Source of the DNA: Palaemon carinicauda | Lineage: Eukaryota; Arthropoda; Malacostraca; Decapoda; Palaemonidae | Length of the DNA: 64,000 nucleotides | Reading direction: 5' to 3' | NCBI RefSeq assembly: GCF_036898095.1 | Contig: NC_090728.1 | Span: 88,731,014 to 88,795,013 of the forward strand | Shown: positions 34,286 through 43,547 of the stretch, in pieces | How positions within the stretch are numbered: the first letter of the stretch is position 1 | Layout of the letters: every line of letters begins with the position of its first letter | The notes under the pieces: generated by a model | The model's input: the letters and a program-made list of their open reading frames with translations, nothing else | The model's database searches: none | Told to the model about the DNA's origin: nothing | Position numbers and translations under genes: made by a program

Positions 34286-36250
34286 GAGGAGTACGTGAAA
34301 TGCGACCACGGCTTCTGTGGAGTGAAGCGCCCGCACTTCTACGGGCACACGGCGTGTAGAACCCACGCCCCTTGCGCCAACAAGAAAGGCGATCTGAAGT
34401 TTTGGGACCCACAGAACTGTACAGTCTGCAAGGACCGCCTGGTCGAGGCGTTCAATAATCCTCCCTCAGCGGAGGTTAGGGACGCTTCTCGAGAGAAGCT
34501 ACGCAAGTGGGTGCGTGGCTTCCAAAAGAACGCCACCGGACCATACCTTGCCACCGAAGACTTGAGGGCCTTGCTTTTCCCGAAGGCATCCCCAGACTCT
34601 GTGGTCCCCAAGGATCAGATCCCCACTGTCCAGATAACGGTGGAACCTGATGTAGTCATGGCCCAGTCCATGCACGAGTGCCGTTTGGATACCGACAACG
34701 CGGAACGTATGTCGGAAGTGTCGGAGAACACGGAGAGAAACATCATGGGCGACGAATTGGACTATGAGGAAGACCAGGTGGAATACACTGAGTCGGAGCA
34801 GGAGGTCGCTCCACCTTCCACCCCCACACCGACTCCTACACTGACGGACGTATCACTCCCGTCTACCTCCGCTACCCCGGATCCCATCCCATCCAGCGCC
34901 CAGGAGATGTTCCGAATGCTCGAGGCTCTAATGGACAAGAAACTCCGTGAGACACACGAGTACATCAGGTCCAACATGGGAAGTTCAAAGCAGCCGAAAA
35001 GGATTTCGGTTAAGGACCTCCCGGCATGCTCAGATACCAACCCCTGGAGGTATGCCGAGCACATGCCAATTACAACAGGCAGGATCTTCATCAGTGAGAA
35101 GATCGGCTCGATTGTACTGGAAGAAGTGGAATTCTTCCCGAACTTTGAGGCTTATCTGGACTGTTACGTCCGACTTCGATCCGAACCTGCCTCTAAAGAG
35201 GAGACCGAACCGAAGGAGGTGATTGTGTTCGATCACCCGAAGGCCCAGGCTATGCTGGCCAATACAGTAAAAAGTAGGGGTTTTACCTACTCAAAACTTC
35301 CGGCGCTTAGCAAGAAGCACCCTACCTACGTCGCACCAGACGATGCGACCCTCCCCTTCTTGGAAAAGGCCTTCACTGCGGTACATAAGGCAGTGGAAGA
35401 AGGAAAACCTTGCCCTGCACTGGAGGAGTGCAGACCCTTCTCCCTGACTACTCCCCCCGATGTTCGACACTGGAAAGATGTCCAGCATACATTCGTGGTA
35501 GGAAAACTAGAACCTGACGTCGCTGGCCGTCAGTTTAACGAAGACCTCCCGAAACTTAATGACCATCTCCTTCGTCGGGAACATGACACGAAGGAAAGGC
35601 TCGCCGCATCCATGTCCCTCCAGGTACAGCTCGACGTTATGGCCGGTGACACTAGGGTCCCTGACTACTACATGGTTCTCGCCAAAACACATTTGGCGAC
35701 CGTAGTAAAAGATCTGTACAGCTTCACGAAGGCTCGTAGAGCCTTTCGTGAATTCGTGTTCTCCAGTGCCACAGTGAGACACGAACCCCGGAGGCTGATT
35801 TCCTCCAACATCTGGGGTAAGCACCTCTTTCCCTCCTCCCTTGTGAAAGAGATCACCGACAAGGCCGCCACGGAGAACAGGAACCTTCTCCACAAGTGGG
35901 GCATGTCGAAGAAAAGGAAATCCTCTCAGGACGACGGCCCTCAGCCTAAGAGGAAATCCTCCAAGCCGAAACCCCAGCAACGTCAACAGAGACGGCAGTT
36001 TCCGGGATCCGCTACTCCCCAAGTGGCAGCTCAGCCACAGCAGACCTTTCAGCTGGTCACCCAACCGGTCTTGTCACAGTCGCCGGTTTTCACCCCTGCT
36101 TTCGAGCAACAGTCAACTACCTTTCGTCCCAAAGGTAGAGGCTCAAACAGAGGTGCAGGCAGAGACGCATCTCGCCGTCCCTCCAGAGGCAGAGGAGGAA
36201 GGGGAGCTAGCGGCCGAGGCAGTAAACCCTCGGGACACCAGAAGCAATGA
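34286..36250 (+). CDS. gag: DIRS Gag-like protein (copy C), open frame without ATG
   Basis: It is open for 654 codons from the acceptor to TGA 36248-36250. The first possible starts are a GTG or nothing, so translation must begin upstream, presumably on a spliced exon. The N-terminus has a Cys/His cluster: KCDHGFC, HFYGHTACRTHAPC, then CTVC. RKWVRGFQKNATGPYLATED follows, then an acidic, Pro/Ser/Thr-rich linker, a conserved middle (PWRYAEHMPITTGRIFISEK; ASKEETEPKEVIVFDHPKAQ) and a helical segment (EPRRLISSNIWGKHLFPSSL). The end is Lys/Arg- and RG-rich (RPSRGRGGRGASGRG), suited to nucleic acid binding. By position it is the structural protein. No database family is claimed. Confidence 0.85.
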   Translation, partial: EEYVKCDHGFCGVKRPHFYGHTACRTHAPCANKKGDLKFWDPQNCTVCKDRLVEAFNNPPSAEVRDASREKLRKWVRGFQKNATGPYLATEDLRALLFPKASPDSVVPKDQIPTVQITVEPDVVMAQSMHECRLDTDNAERMSEVSENTERNIMGDELDYEEDQVEYTESEQEVAPPSTPTPTPTLTDVSLPSTSATPDPIPSSAQEMFRMLEALMDKKLRETHEYIRSNMGSSKQPKRISVKDLPACSDTNPWRYAEHMPITTGRIFISEKIGSIVLEEVEFFPNFEAYLDCYVRLRSEPASKEETEPKEVIVFDHPKAQAMLANTVKSRGFTYSKLPALSKKHPTYVAPDDATLPFLEKAFTAVHKAVEEGKPCPALEECRPFSLTTPPDVRHWKDVQHTFVVGKLEPDVAGRQFNEDLPKLNDHLLRREHDTKERLAASMSLQVQLDVMAGDTRVPDYYMVLAKTHLATVVKDLYSFTKARRAFREFVFSSATVRHEPRRLISSNIWGKHLFPSSLVKEITDKAATENRNLLHKWGMSKKRKSSQDDGPQPKRKSSKPKPQQRQQRRQFPGSATPQVAAQPQQTFQLVTQPVLSQSPVFTPAFEQQSTTFRPKGRGSNRGAGRDASRRPSRGRGGRGASGRGSKPSGHQKQ

Positions 36251-38087
36251 AGTGCTTCCGGTGGGAGGAAGACTCCGCCAATTCCAGGATCGTTGGACCT
36301 TCGATCCCTGGGCACACAGCATCGTCAAGAAGGGTCTAGGCTGGAGTTGGACTCAACCACCCCCACCCTCCCAGCAGTTCTTCCAACAATCAACCCCCCT
36401 TCTGGAAGAATATGTCCTAGATCTCTTGAACAAGAAGGTGATAAGGAGGGTAAAGTCAACCAGGTTCCAAGGGAGACTGTTTTGCGTCCCCAAGAAGGAC
36501 TCCGACAAACTCAGAGTCATTCTAGACTTATCCCCCCTCAGCAAGTTCATAGCGAACAACAAGTTCAAAATGCTGACTCTCCAACAGATAAGGACCCTTC
36601 TGCCTCAAGGTTCCTACACGGTCTCCATAGACCTGGCGGATGCCTACTGGCACGTTCCAATGAACCACCACGCTTCCTCCTACCTAGGATTTCGACTCCA
36701 AAGGAAAAGCTACGCCTTCAGGGCCATGCCCTTCGGCCTCAACGTGGCCCCTCGGATCTTCACAAAGCTGGCAGACGCCATCGTTCAACAGCTTCGCCTC
36801 CGCGGCGTCCAGGTGATGGCCTACCTCGACGACTGGCTGGTCTGGGCTCCATCGCCCGAAGATTGTCTAAGATCCTGCAACAAAGTTACCCAGTTCCTAG
36901 AACACCTGGGATTCAAGATAAACACAAAGAAATCTCGCCTCTCTCCAGCTCAGAAGTTCCAATGGTTAGGAATCCAGTGGAACCTTCAGTCACACCGCCT
37001 TTCCATCCCCCAGAAGAAAAGGAAGGAAATAGCAGGGTCTGTCAAGTGACTGCTGAAATCCAAACGGATCTCAAGACGTCAGCAGGAACGAGTTCTAGGC
37101 TCTCTACAGTTCGCCTCAGTGACAAACCCAGTGCTACGTGCACAGCTAAAGGATGCCGCTTGAGTCTGGAAATGTTCCGCATCCATCGCTCGAAGAGACC
37201 TCAAGAGACGGCTCCCAAACAGACTTCGGTTACTCCTAAAGCCGTGGTCGGAAGCAAAGGCCCTGAAAAGGTCCATCCCTCTTCAACACCCACCTCCATC
37301 ACTCAACATCCACACGGACGCTTCGCTGGAGGGTTGGGGAGGTCACTCCCACCAAAAACAGGCTCAAGGAACATGGTCTCCCCTATTCAAGACGTTTCAC
37401 ATCAACATCTTGGAGGCCATGGCGGTCCTTCTAACTCTGAAGAAACTCTCCCCGCCTCCCTCGATCCATATTCGTCTGACCCTGGACAACTCGGTGGTAG
37501 TTCGATGTCTCAATCGCCAAGGCTCAAGATCGCCCCAGATAAATCAGGTGCTTCTAACAATCTTCCGTCTGGCAGAGAAGAAATGGCACCTGTCTACAGT
37601 TCACCTACAAGGATTCCGCAACGTGACGGCGGACGCTCTATCTCGAACAAGCCCGATAGAGTCGGAATGGTCTCTAGACGCAAGATCATTCTCCTTCATC
37701 TCTCACCAAGTCCCAGAACTTCAGATCGATCTCTTCGCAACGAGCGACCACAATCAACTTCCTCGATATGTGGCCCCGTACGAGGACCCCAAGGCAGAAG
37801 CAGTGGACGCCATGTCACTGGATTGGAACAGATGGTCCAGGATTTACCTGTTCCCTCCCACCAACCTTCTGCTAAAAGTCCTCTCCAAACCGAGAACCTT
37901 CAAAGGAACAGCGGCCCTAGTGGCTCCCAAGTGGCCCCGGAGCAACTGGTACCCCCTAGTCCTGGAGCTACAACCCACGCTGATCCCTCTCCCGGGCCCA
38001 GTTCTCTCCCAGCAAGTACAGAAGTCGACTGTCTTCGCTTCATCATCGAAAGTCAGGGACCTTCATCTCATGATTTTCTCTCCCTAG
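36153..38087 (+). pseudogene. reverse transcriptase-RNase H (DIRS copy C), two nonsense codons
   Basis: One frame, +1 relative to gag and overlapping it by about 98 bases, runs from 36153 to 38087 with TGA at 37047-37049 and 37161-37163. RT blocks: FQGRLFCVPKKDSDKLRVIL, SIDLADAYWHVPM, MPFGLNVAPRIFTKLADAIV, YLDD at 36822-36833 and LGFKINTKKSRLSPAQKFQW. RNase H: IHTDASLEGWGGH, ILEAMAVLLTLKK, LTLDNSVVVRCLNRQGSR, VTADALSR. The post-RNase H block LQIDLFATSDHNQLPRYVAP and LFPPTNLLLKVL follows. The first TGA replaces an arginine present in E. The second is shared with copy D. Confidence 0.88.
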
Positions 38088-39058
38088 CCGTGAAGAAAAG
38101 GTTTGGGATCTCGAAGAAAAGTCTAGACTTCCTCGAGAAATACAAGACCGAATCCACACGACGGCAATACGAATCATCCTGGAGAAAATGGGTCTCATTC
38201 GTCAAGGTGAAAAATCCTACGGAAATCACCATCGATTTTTGCATGTCCTTCTTCATTCACCTTCATGGACAGGGCGTAGCAGCCAACACGATTTCTACTT
38301 GCAAATCGGCCTTGACTAGACCACTAATGTACGCCTTCCAGATTGATCTGTCCAGCGACATCTTCAATAAACTGCCGAAGGCATGCGCTCGTCTACGCCC
38401 AGCACCCCCACCAAAACCTATCTCCTGGTCCCTGGACAAGGTGCTCCATTTTACCTCCAATTTGGACAACGATTCGTGCCCTCTCAAGGATCTGACTCAA
38501 AAGGTTATATTTCTTTTTGCTCTTGCCTCAGGAGCCCGAGTCAGCGAAATAGTGGCATTATCAAGGGACGAGGGTCACATTCTGTTTACAGACTCAGGAG
38601 ACCTTACCCTCTTCCCGGATCCGACGTTTCTCGCTAAAAACGATCTACCCACCAAAAGATGGGGGCCTTGGAGAATCTGCCCCCTGAAAGAAGATGCCTC
38701 TCTATGTCCAGTAGAGAGCCTCAAGGTCTATCTTCGTAGAACTTCTGACTTTGGTGGAGGCCAACCCTTCAAAGGAGAAACATCGGGCAGCGACCTGTCA
38801 CTGAAACAACTAAGAGCGAAAATCACCTACTTCATTCGCAGAGCGGATCCTGACAGTACATCCGCAGGTCATGATCCTAGAAAAGTCGCATCGTCTCTGA
38901 ATTTCTTTCAGAGTATGAATTTCGAAAGCCTCAAGAGTTTCACAGGCTGGAAATCCTCGCGTGTTTTCTTCAAGCATTACGCGAAACAAGTGCATGAAGT
39001 CAAACATTTCGTGGTAGCCGCAGGTAGTGTTATGAAACCTGCACCTAACTCTGCATAG
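37506..39058 (+). CDS. DIRS tyrosine recombinase (copy C), intact
   Basis: The frame is open from 36293, but the recombinase proper is recognised from about 38015 (CLRFIIESQGPSSHDFLSLA) to TAG 39056-39058. I give the ATG at 37506 as the likeliest start because copy D's open frame also begins at that ATG. The N-terminal core-binding part holds STRRQYESSWRKWVSFVK. Catalytic residues are R in GARVSEIVAL (38537-38539), H and R in HDPRKVASS (38870-38872, 38879-38881) and Y in FFKHYAKQ (38978-38980). It joins the circular element DNA to the target. The frame is -1 relative to RT, which it overlaps for about 580 bases. Confidence 0.88.
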
Positions 39059-39900
39059 AACAGTGAGTTACTTGGGACTCTAACTCCTCGGGTGCCTATG
39101 TTGACCCTCGCGTGATACGTAGTGAATTCAAAGACACTTAGTGTTTTTCATAGACTGTTCTTCTCTCAGGTGAAATGTCATAGTCGTCACATGAGTGCCG
39201 TATGCCTAGTGCATGATATGTTTTTCTTTTAAAAGACTAATGTTCCTCTGGAACCCGTGCTTTCTAATAATTTGAAATTTTCTTTCAGATTCAAGAGCGA
39301 AGTCTTTCATTACTATGTAAATTATAATTTATTGTAAATACCTTTACACCCTTTATTGCATTTATTTACCATATTCTGCAATTGTGAAATAAAATTTCTA
39401 TTTTATTTACTTGTGCGTCTCAATCCGCTCCTACTTATACTATGAAATACATGGTTGTCATAGTTTCATTATCCTTCCCCTTTTTCCTCTATAAAAAAGA
39501 TGAATATAATTGTTTCAATCCATATTATATACTCACCCATGCTATGTAATATTCCTAACTGAATACTTACTTGCGCTATACCTTCGAGACCAGACTGTTC
39601 TCCTTTACAATATACAGTGCCTAACCACCACTTTTCTGTTTTTTGAGAATGTTCCTATACGAATAGCAACCATTCTGTCTTGTCTCCGAGTTCTTCACGT
39701 TCTCCCCGCAAGGTGGGTAGCCCTTCAAGAACCACTTTGATCCTCAGCATGGTCCGTTGGGACTTCTCTGCCAAGGGGGGCAGGGAGTTTCAGCCCCACG
39801 GAACCTCTATCAAGATTACCATGCTTACTCTATTCAAAGCCCTCGGCACTTACACTAAAAGGGGAAAATCTACCACGATACATTGATTCTCTGGTATTCT
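39059..39900 (+). other. 3' untranslated region of copy C
   Basis: AT-rich, no gene. AATAAA at 39388-39393 is followed by TGTGCGTCTCAATCCGCTCC, conserved in the other copies, so the transcript probably ends here, before the internal complementary region. Confidence 0.7.
39388..39393 (+). terminator. polyadenylation signal AATAAA (copy C)
   Basis: A conserved block around the signal is shared with 41649-41654 (minus, copy D) and 57609-57614 (copy E). Confidence 0.65.
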
Positions 39901-39994
39901 TCCATCAGGACGCCATGGCTTGAGCCCAAAAAACGGATTTTGAGCGAAGCAAAAAATCTATTTTTGGGTGAGATAGCCATGGCGTCCTGATGGA
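39901..39994. repeat. internal complementary region (copy C)
   Basis: The first part, TCCATCAGGACGCCATGGCT with TGAGCCCAAAA, is the reverse complement of the left end of the element. The second part, ACGGATTTTGAGCGAAGC through TTTTTGGGTGAGATAGCC, is the reverse complement of the right end. Joined, they equal the circle junction reversed. In DIRS1 such a region serves as template to complete both ends during circular DNA synthesis. Confidence 0.9.
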
Positions 39995-40073
39995 CCCTCC
40001 CTGCTACTTCGTCCAGCCTTTCAGGTCCCACCCTGTCCTGCTGTATCATGGTGATCGGCAAGCAACTGGCTTC

Positions 40074-40460
40074 AGGATGAGGACGGACGTGACGTCATTT
40101 AGCAATGGCGCCAGTTTGTTTACGTCTCGAGTACCAAAAGTAGCCACGGACGAGATTAGCTGTGGAACGGCTCCCCAGCTATTCTCCGCCCCTACACATC
40201 GAAGTGTTAACTCTATGTGGGGTGCAGATAGCTATGTGGCGCGTTGATACATGCGTCCCCTGTTGATATACGATGTCTTAAAGGGAAACCTTTAGGATAC
40301 TCGCTCCAGAAGTTAGAATTCTGTGATAACCTGTGGTTAAATTCTCTGGGAATATCTAGTAGTTATTTACCCAAGGAAGCTACCAAAAAGGAACCTTCCA
40401 TCAGGACGCCATGGCTATCTCACCCAAAAATAAATTTTTCGCTTCGCTCAAAATCCGTTT
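40074..40460 (+). repeat. right inverted terminal repeat of copy C
   Basis: Inverse of 31644-31998, extended by an outer 30-odd bases (AGATTTTTCGCTTCGCTC-type, then AAAATCCGTTT) that the left end lacks. Confidence 0.9.
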
Positions 40461-40585
40461 TCTCCTATCTTGTAAGGCCACATAAGACTCTCAAACAGAA
40501 TACAAAAGACTTCGTAACAAAATTACATAAAATAAAAAATTTAATTCTTGAAAATAACGTAAATTTACATATACTGACTTGAATA
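40461..40585 (-). repeat. Gmr1-like LTR, piece 2 of 3
   Basis: A 125-bp fragment (ACAAAATTACATAAAATAAA, ACGTAAATTTACATATACTG, ACTTGAATA) that continues piece 1 where copy C interrupted it and is itself cut by copy D. Confidence 0.85.
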
Positions 40586-40974
40586 AACGGATTTTGAGCG
40601 AAGCGAAAAATCTATTTTTGGGTGAGATAGCCATGACGTCCTGATGGAAGGTTCCTGCAGTAGCTTCCTTGGGTATATTTAACTACAGTGGATATTCCCA
40701 GAGAATTAAACTGAAGGTTATCACAGAATTCTAACTTCTGGTGCGAGTACCCTAAAGGTTTCCCTCTAGGATATCGTATATCAACAGGGGACGCATGTTT
40801 TAACATGCCACATAGCTATCTGCACCCAATATAGAGTTAACACTTCGATATGGAAAGGTGGCTGAGTAACTGAGGAGCCGTTTCACAGTTACACTCATCC
40901 GTGGCTGCTTTTGGTACTCGAGACGTAAACAAACTGGCGCCATTGCTAAATGACGTCACGTCCGTCCTCATCCT
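40586..40974 (-). repeat. right inverted terminal repeat of copy D
   Basis: On the plus strand it opens GGATTTTGAGCGAAGCG then TTTTTGGGTGAGATAGCC, and matches the inverse of 49125-49473. Confidence 0.9.
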
Positions 40975-41053
40975 AAGCTCAGCTTCTGCTAATCTCCATG
41001 ATACAGCAGGTCAGGGCGGGGCCTGAAAGGCTGAACTAGAGTAGACGGGAGGG

Positions 41054-41148
41054 TCCATCAGAACGTCATGGCTATCTCACCCAAAAATAGATTTTTCGCT
41101 TTGCTCAAAATCCGTTTTTTGGGCTCGAGCCATGTCGTCCTGATGGAA
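41054..41148. repeat. internal complementary region (copy D)
   Basis: On the plus strand TCCATCAGAACGTCATGGCT then ATCTCACCC, TCCGTTTTTTGGGCTCGAGC and CATGTCGTCCTGATGGA. It is the circle junction of this element in reverse orientation relative to its genes. Confidence 0.88.
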
Positions 41149-41999
41149 GTGTACCAGAGAATTAATGTGTCGTGGAATTTTTCCCCTTTTAATGCAAGTG
41201 CCAAGGGCTTCGAACAGAAGTATAGAACATGTCCTTACCAGAGATTCTATGATGAACTAGCTTCATGCCCCCCTGGCAGGGAAGTCCTGGTGGACAATAG
41301 GAACATCTCGAAGTGATCATTGAAGAGCTACTCACCCTGCGGAGAGTTCATGCTGGACTCGTAGACAAGACTAAGGTTAATATTCAGGTAGGAATATTAT
41401 CAAGCATAGGTAAGTAAATAACATTTACTACTCTCCCTGGAGGAGAGATCAATCTAGTCTCGGAGCCAGGACAAAGGTTAATATTCGAATAGGAATATTA
41501 TCAAGGCATGAGTGAGCATATAACATAATTACATATATTATTCTTCTCATTATCTAGAGAAAAAAGGGGTAAATGAAACTATAACAATCGTATATTTCTT
41601 AATAAAGAATAGGAGCGGAGAGAGATGCACATGGAATAAAATAGACATTTTATTTCAAAGATTGCAGATCATTATGGTAGTAATTACAATAATGAATATA
41701 GAGTTTATTTACAATAATAAAAGAATAATGTACATAGAAAATAAAGACTTCAATCTTGAATCTGAAAAGAAATTTTGCTTTTTAGAAACACAAGTTCCGG
41801 AGGAACATCAGTCTTTTTCAAAGAAAACACATCATGCCCTAGTGCATGTGGCACTCATGTAAAGTCTATGACATTTCACCTTGGTAAGAACAGTCTATTA
41901 GAAACACTAAGTGTCCATGAAATCACTATGTATCACAAAAGGGTCAACACAGGCACCCGTAGAGTTAAAGTCCCAAGTAACTCACTGTTCTATGCAGAG
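41149..41999 (-). other. 3' untranslated region of copy D
   Basis: No gene. A minus-strand AATAAA at 41649-41654 and nearby text match copy C. A short piece (TTAATATTC.TAGGAATATTATCAAG) occurs twice, near 41375 and 41480. Confidence 0.6.
41649..41654 (-). terminator. polyadenylation signal AATAAA (copy D)
   Basis: TTTATT on the plus strand, about 350 bases after the recombinase stop, in the conserved context described for copy C. Confidence 0.65.
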
Positions 42000-43547
42000 T
42001 TAAACAGCAGGTTTCATAACACTACCTGCGGCTACCACGAAATGCTTAACTTCGTGCACTTGTTTTGCGTAGTGCTTGAAGAAAACGCGCGATGATTTCC
42101 AGCCTGTGAAGCTCTTGAGGCTTTCGAAATCCATACTCTCGAAGAAGTTCAGAGAAGACACGACTTTTCTAGGATCATGACCTGCGGGTGTACTGTCAGG
42201 ATCCGCTCTGCGAATGAAGTAGGTGATTTTCGCTCTTAGTTGTTTCAGTGACAGGTCGCTACCCGATGGTTCTCCTTTGAAGAGTTGTCCTCCACCGAAG
42301 TCTGAAGTTCTTCGAAGATAGACCTTAAGACTCTCCACTGGGCATAGAGAGACATCTTCCTTCAGGGGGCAGATTCTCCAAGGGCCCCATCTCTTGGTGG
42401 GTCGTTCATTCTTAGCGAGAAACGTCGGATCAGGGAAGAGGGTAAGCTCTCCCGTATCTGTGAACAGAATATGACCCTCTTCTCTTGATAATGCCACTAT
42501 TTCGCTGACTCGGGCTCCCGAGGCGAGAGCAAAAAGGAAGATAACTTTTTGAGTCAAGTCTTTCAGAGGGCACGAATCGTTGTCCAGGTTAGAGGCAAAA
42601 TGGAGCACCTTGTCCAGGGACCAGGAGATAGGTTTTGGTGGAGGTGCTGGGCATAGTCTAGCGCATGCCTTTGGCAGTTTATTGAAGATATCACTGGACA
42701 AATCAATCTGGAAGGCATACAGGAGTGGTCTAGTCAAAGCCGATTTGCAGATGGAAATCGTATAGGCCGCTAAGCCTTGTCCATGAAGGTGAAAGAAGAA
42801 GGACATGCAAAAATCAATGGTGATTTCCGTAGGATTTTTTGCCTTGATGAAAGAGACCCACTTTCTCCAGGAAGATTCGTATTGCCGTCTTGTAGATTCA
42901 GTCTTGTATTCCTCGAGGAAGTCTAAGCTTTTCTTCGAGATTCCAAACCTTTTATTTGCGGCTAAGGAGAGAAAATCATGAGATGAAGGTCCCTGACTTT
43001 CAGTGATGAAGCGAAGACAGTCGACTTCTGTACTTGTTGAGAGAGAACTGGGCCCGGTAGGGGGATCAGCGTGGGCTGCAGCTCCAGGACCAGAGGGTAC
43101 CAATTGCTCCGGGGCCACTTGGGAGCCACTAGGGCCGCTGTCCCTTTGAAGGTTCTCAGTTTGGAGAGGACTTTCAGCAGAAGGTTGGGAGGAGGGAACA
43201 GGTATATCCTGGACCATCTGTTCCAATCCAGTGACATGGCATCCACTGCTTCTGCCTTGGGGTCCTCGTACGGGGCCACATATCGAGGAAGTTGATTGTT
43301 GTCGCTTGTCGCGAAGAGATCGATCTGAAGTTCCGGGACTTGGTGAGAGATGAAGGAGAATGACCTTGCATCTAGAGACCATTCCGACTCTATTGGGCTT
43401 GTCCTTGATAGAGCGTCCGCCGTCACGTTGCGTAATCCTTGTAAGTGAACTGCAGACAGGTGCCATTTCTTCTTTTCTGCCAAACGAAAGATCGGAAGAA
43501 GTACCTGATTTATCTGGGGCAATCTCGAGCCCTGACGATTGAGACAT
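42000..43547 (-). CDS. DIRS tyrosine recombinase (copy D), intact
   Basis: The ORF has 515 codons from an ATG at 43547 (MSQSSGLEIAPDKSG) to a stop at 42000. The first 170 codons overlap the end of the RT-RNase H frame and are low-complexity, so the folded enzyme probably begins near CLRFITESQGPSSHDFLSLA. Signature residues are present: R in ASGARVSEIVAL, H and R in HDPRKVVSS, Y in SSRVFFKHYAKQ. It is the only recombinase here besides copy C's with no lesion, and the two are very similar. Confidence 0.88.
   Translation of the reverse strand: MSQSSGLEIAPDKSGTSSDLSFGRKEEMAPVCSSLTRITQRDGGRSIKDKPNRVGMVSRCKVILLHLSPSPGTSDRSLRDKRQQSTSSICGPVRGPQGRSSGCHVTGLEQMVQDIPVPSSQPSAESPLQTENLQRDSGPSGSQVAPEQLVPSGPGAAAHADPPTGPSSLSTSTEVDCLRFITESQGPSSHDFLSLAANKRFGISKKSLDFLEEYKTESTRRQYESSWRKWVSFIKAKNPTEITIDFCMSFFFHLHGQGLAAYTISICKSALTRPLLYAFQIDLSSDIFNKLPKACARLCPAPPPKPISWSLDKVLHFASNLDNDSCPLKDLTQKVIFLFALASGARVSEIVALSREEGHILFTDTGELTLFPDPTFLAKNERPTKRWGPWRICPLKEDVSLCPVESLKVYLRRTSDFGGGQLFKGEPSGSDLSLKQLRAKITYFIRRADPDSTPAGHDPRKVVSSLNFFESMDFESLKSFTGWKSSRVFFKHYAKQVHEVKHFVVAAGSVMKPAV

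Larger units (their letters stand above)
31644..40460 (+). mobile_element. DIRS-type retrotransposon copy C, nearly complete
   Basis: It is 8817 bp, from TTTTTGGGCTCAAGCC to ...CTCAAAATCCGTTT. All DIRS parts are present: inverted terminal repeats (31644-31998 and 40074-40460), candidate first exon, leader, spliced-looking gag, RT-RNase H, tyrosine recombinase, polyadenylation signal and internal complementary region. There is no target-site duplication; the flanking LTR resumes at 40461. Gag and recombinase frames are open. RT-RNase H has two TGA codons. Confidence 0.93.

Noticed and set aside
34937..34985. Possible CRISPR-like repeats in the DIRS region
   Set aside because: The repeated strings are terminal repeats and coding homology between elements. 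There are no short regular repeats with unique spacers, and the DNA is eukaryotic.
40461..40585. A separate unknown 125-bp element between copies C and D
   Set aside because: It aligns with the middle of the Gmr1-like LTR and continues the pieces on either side.
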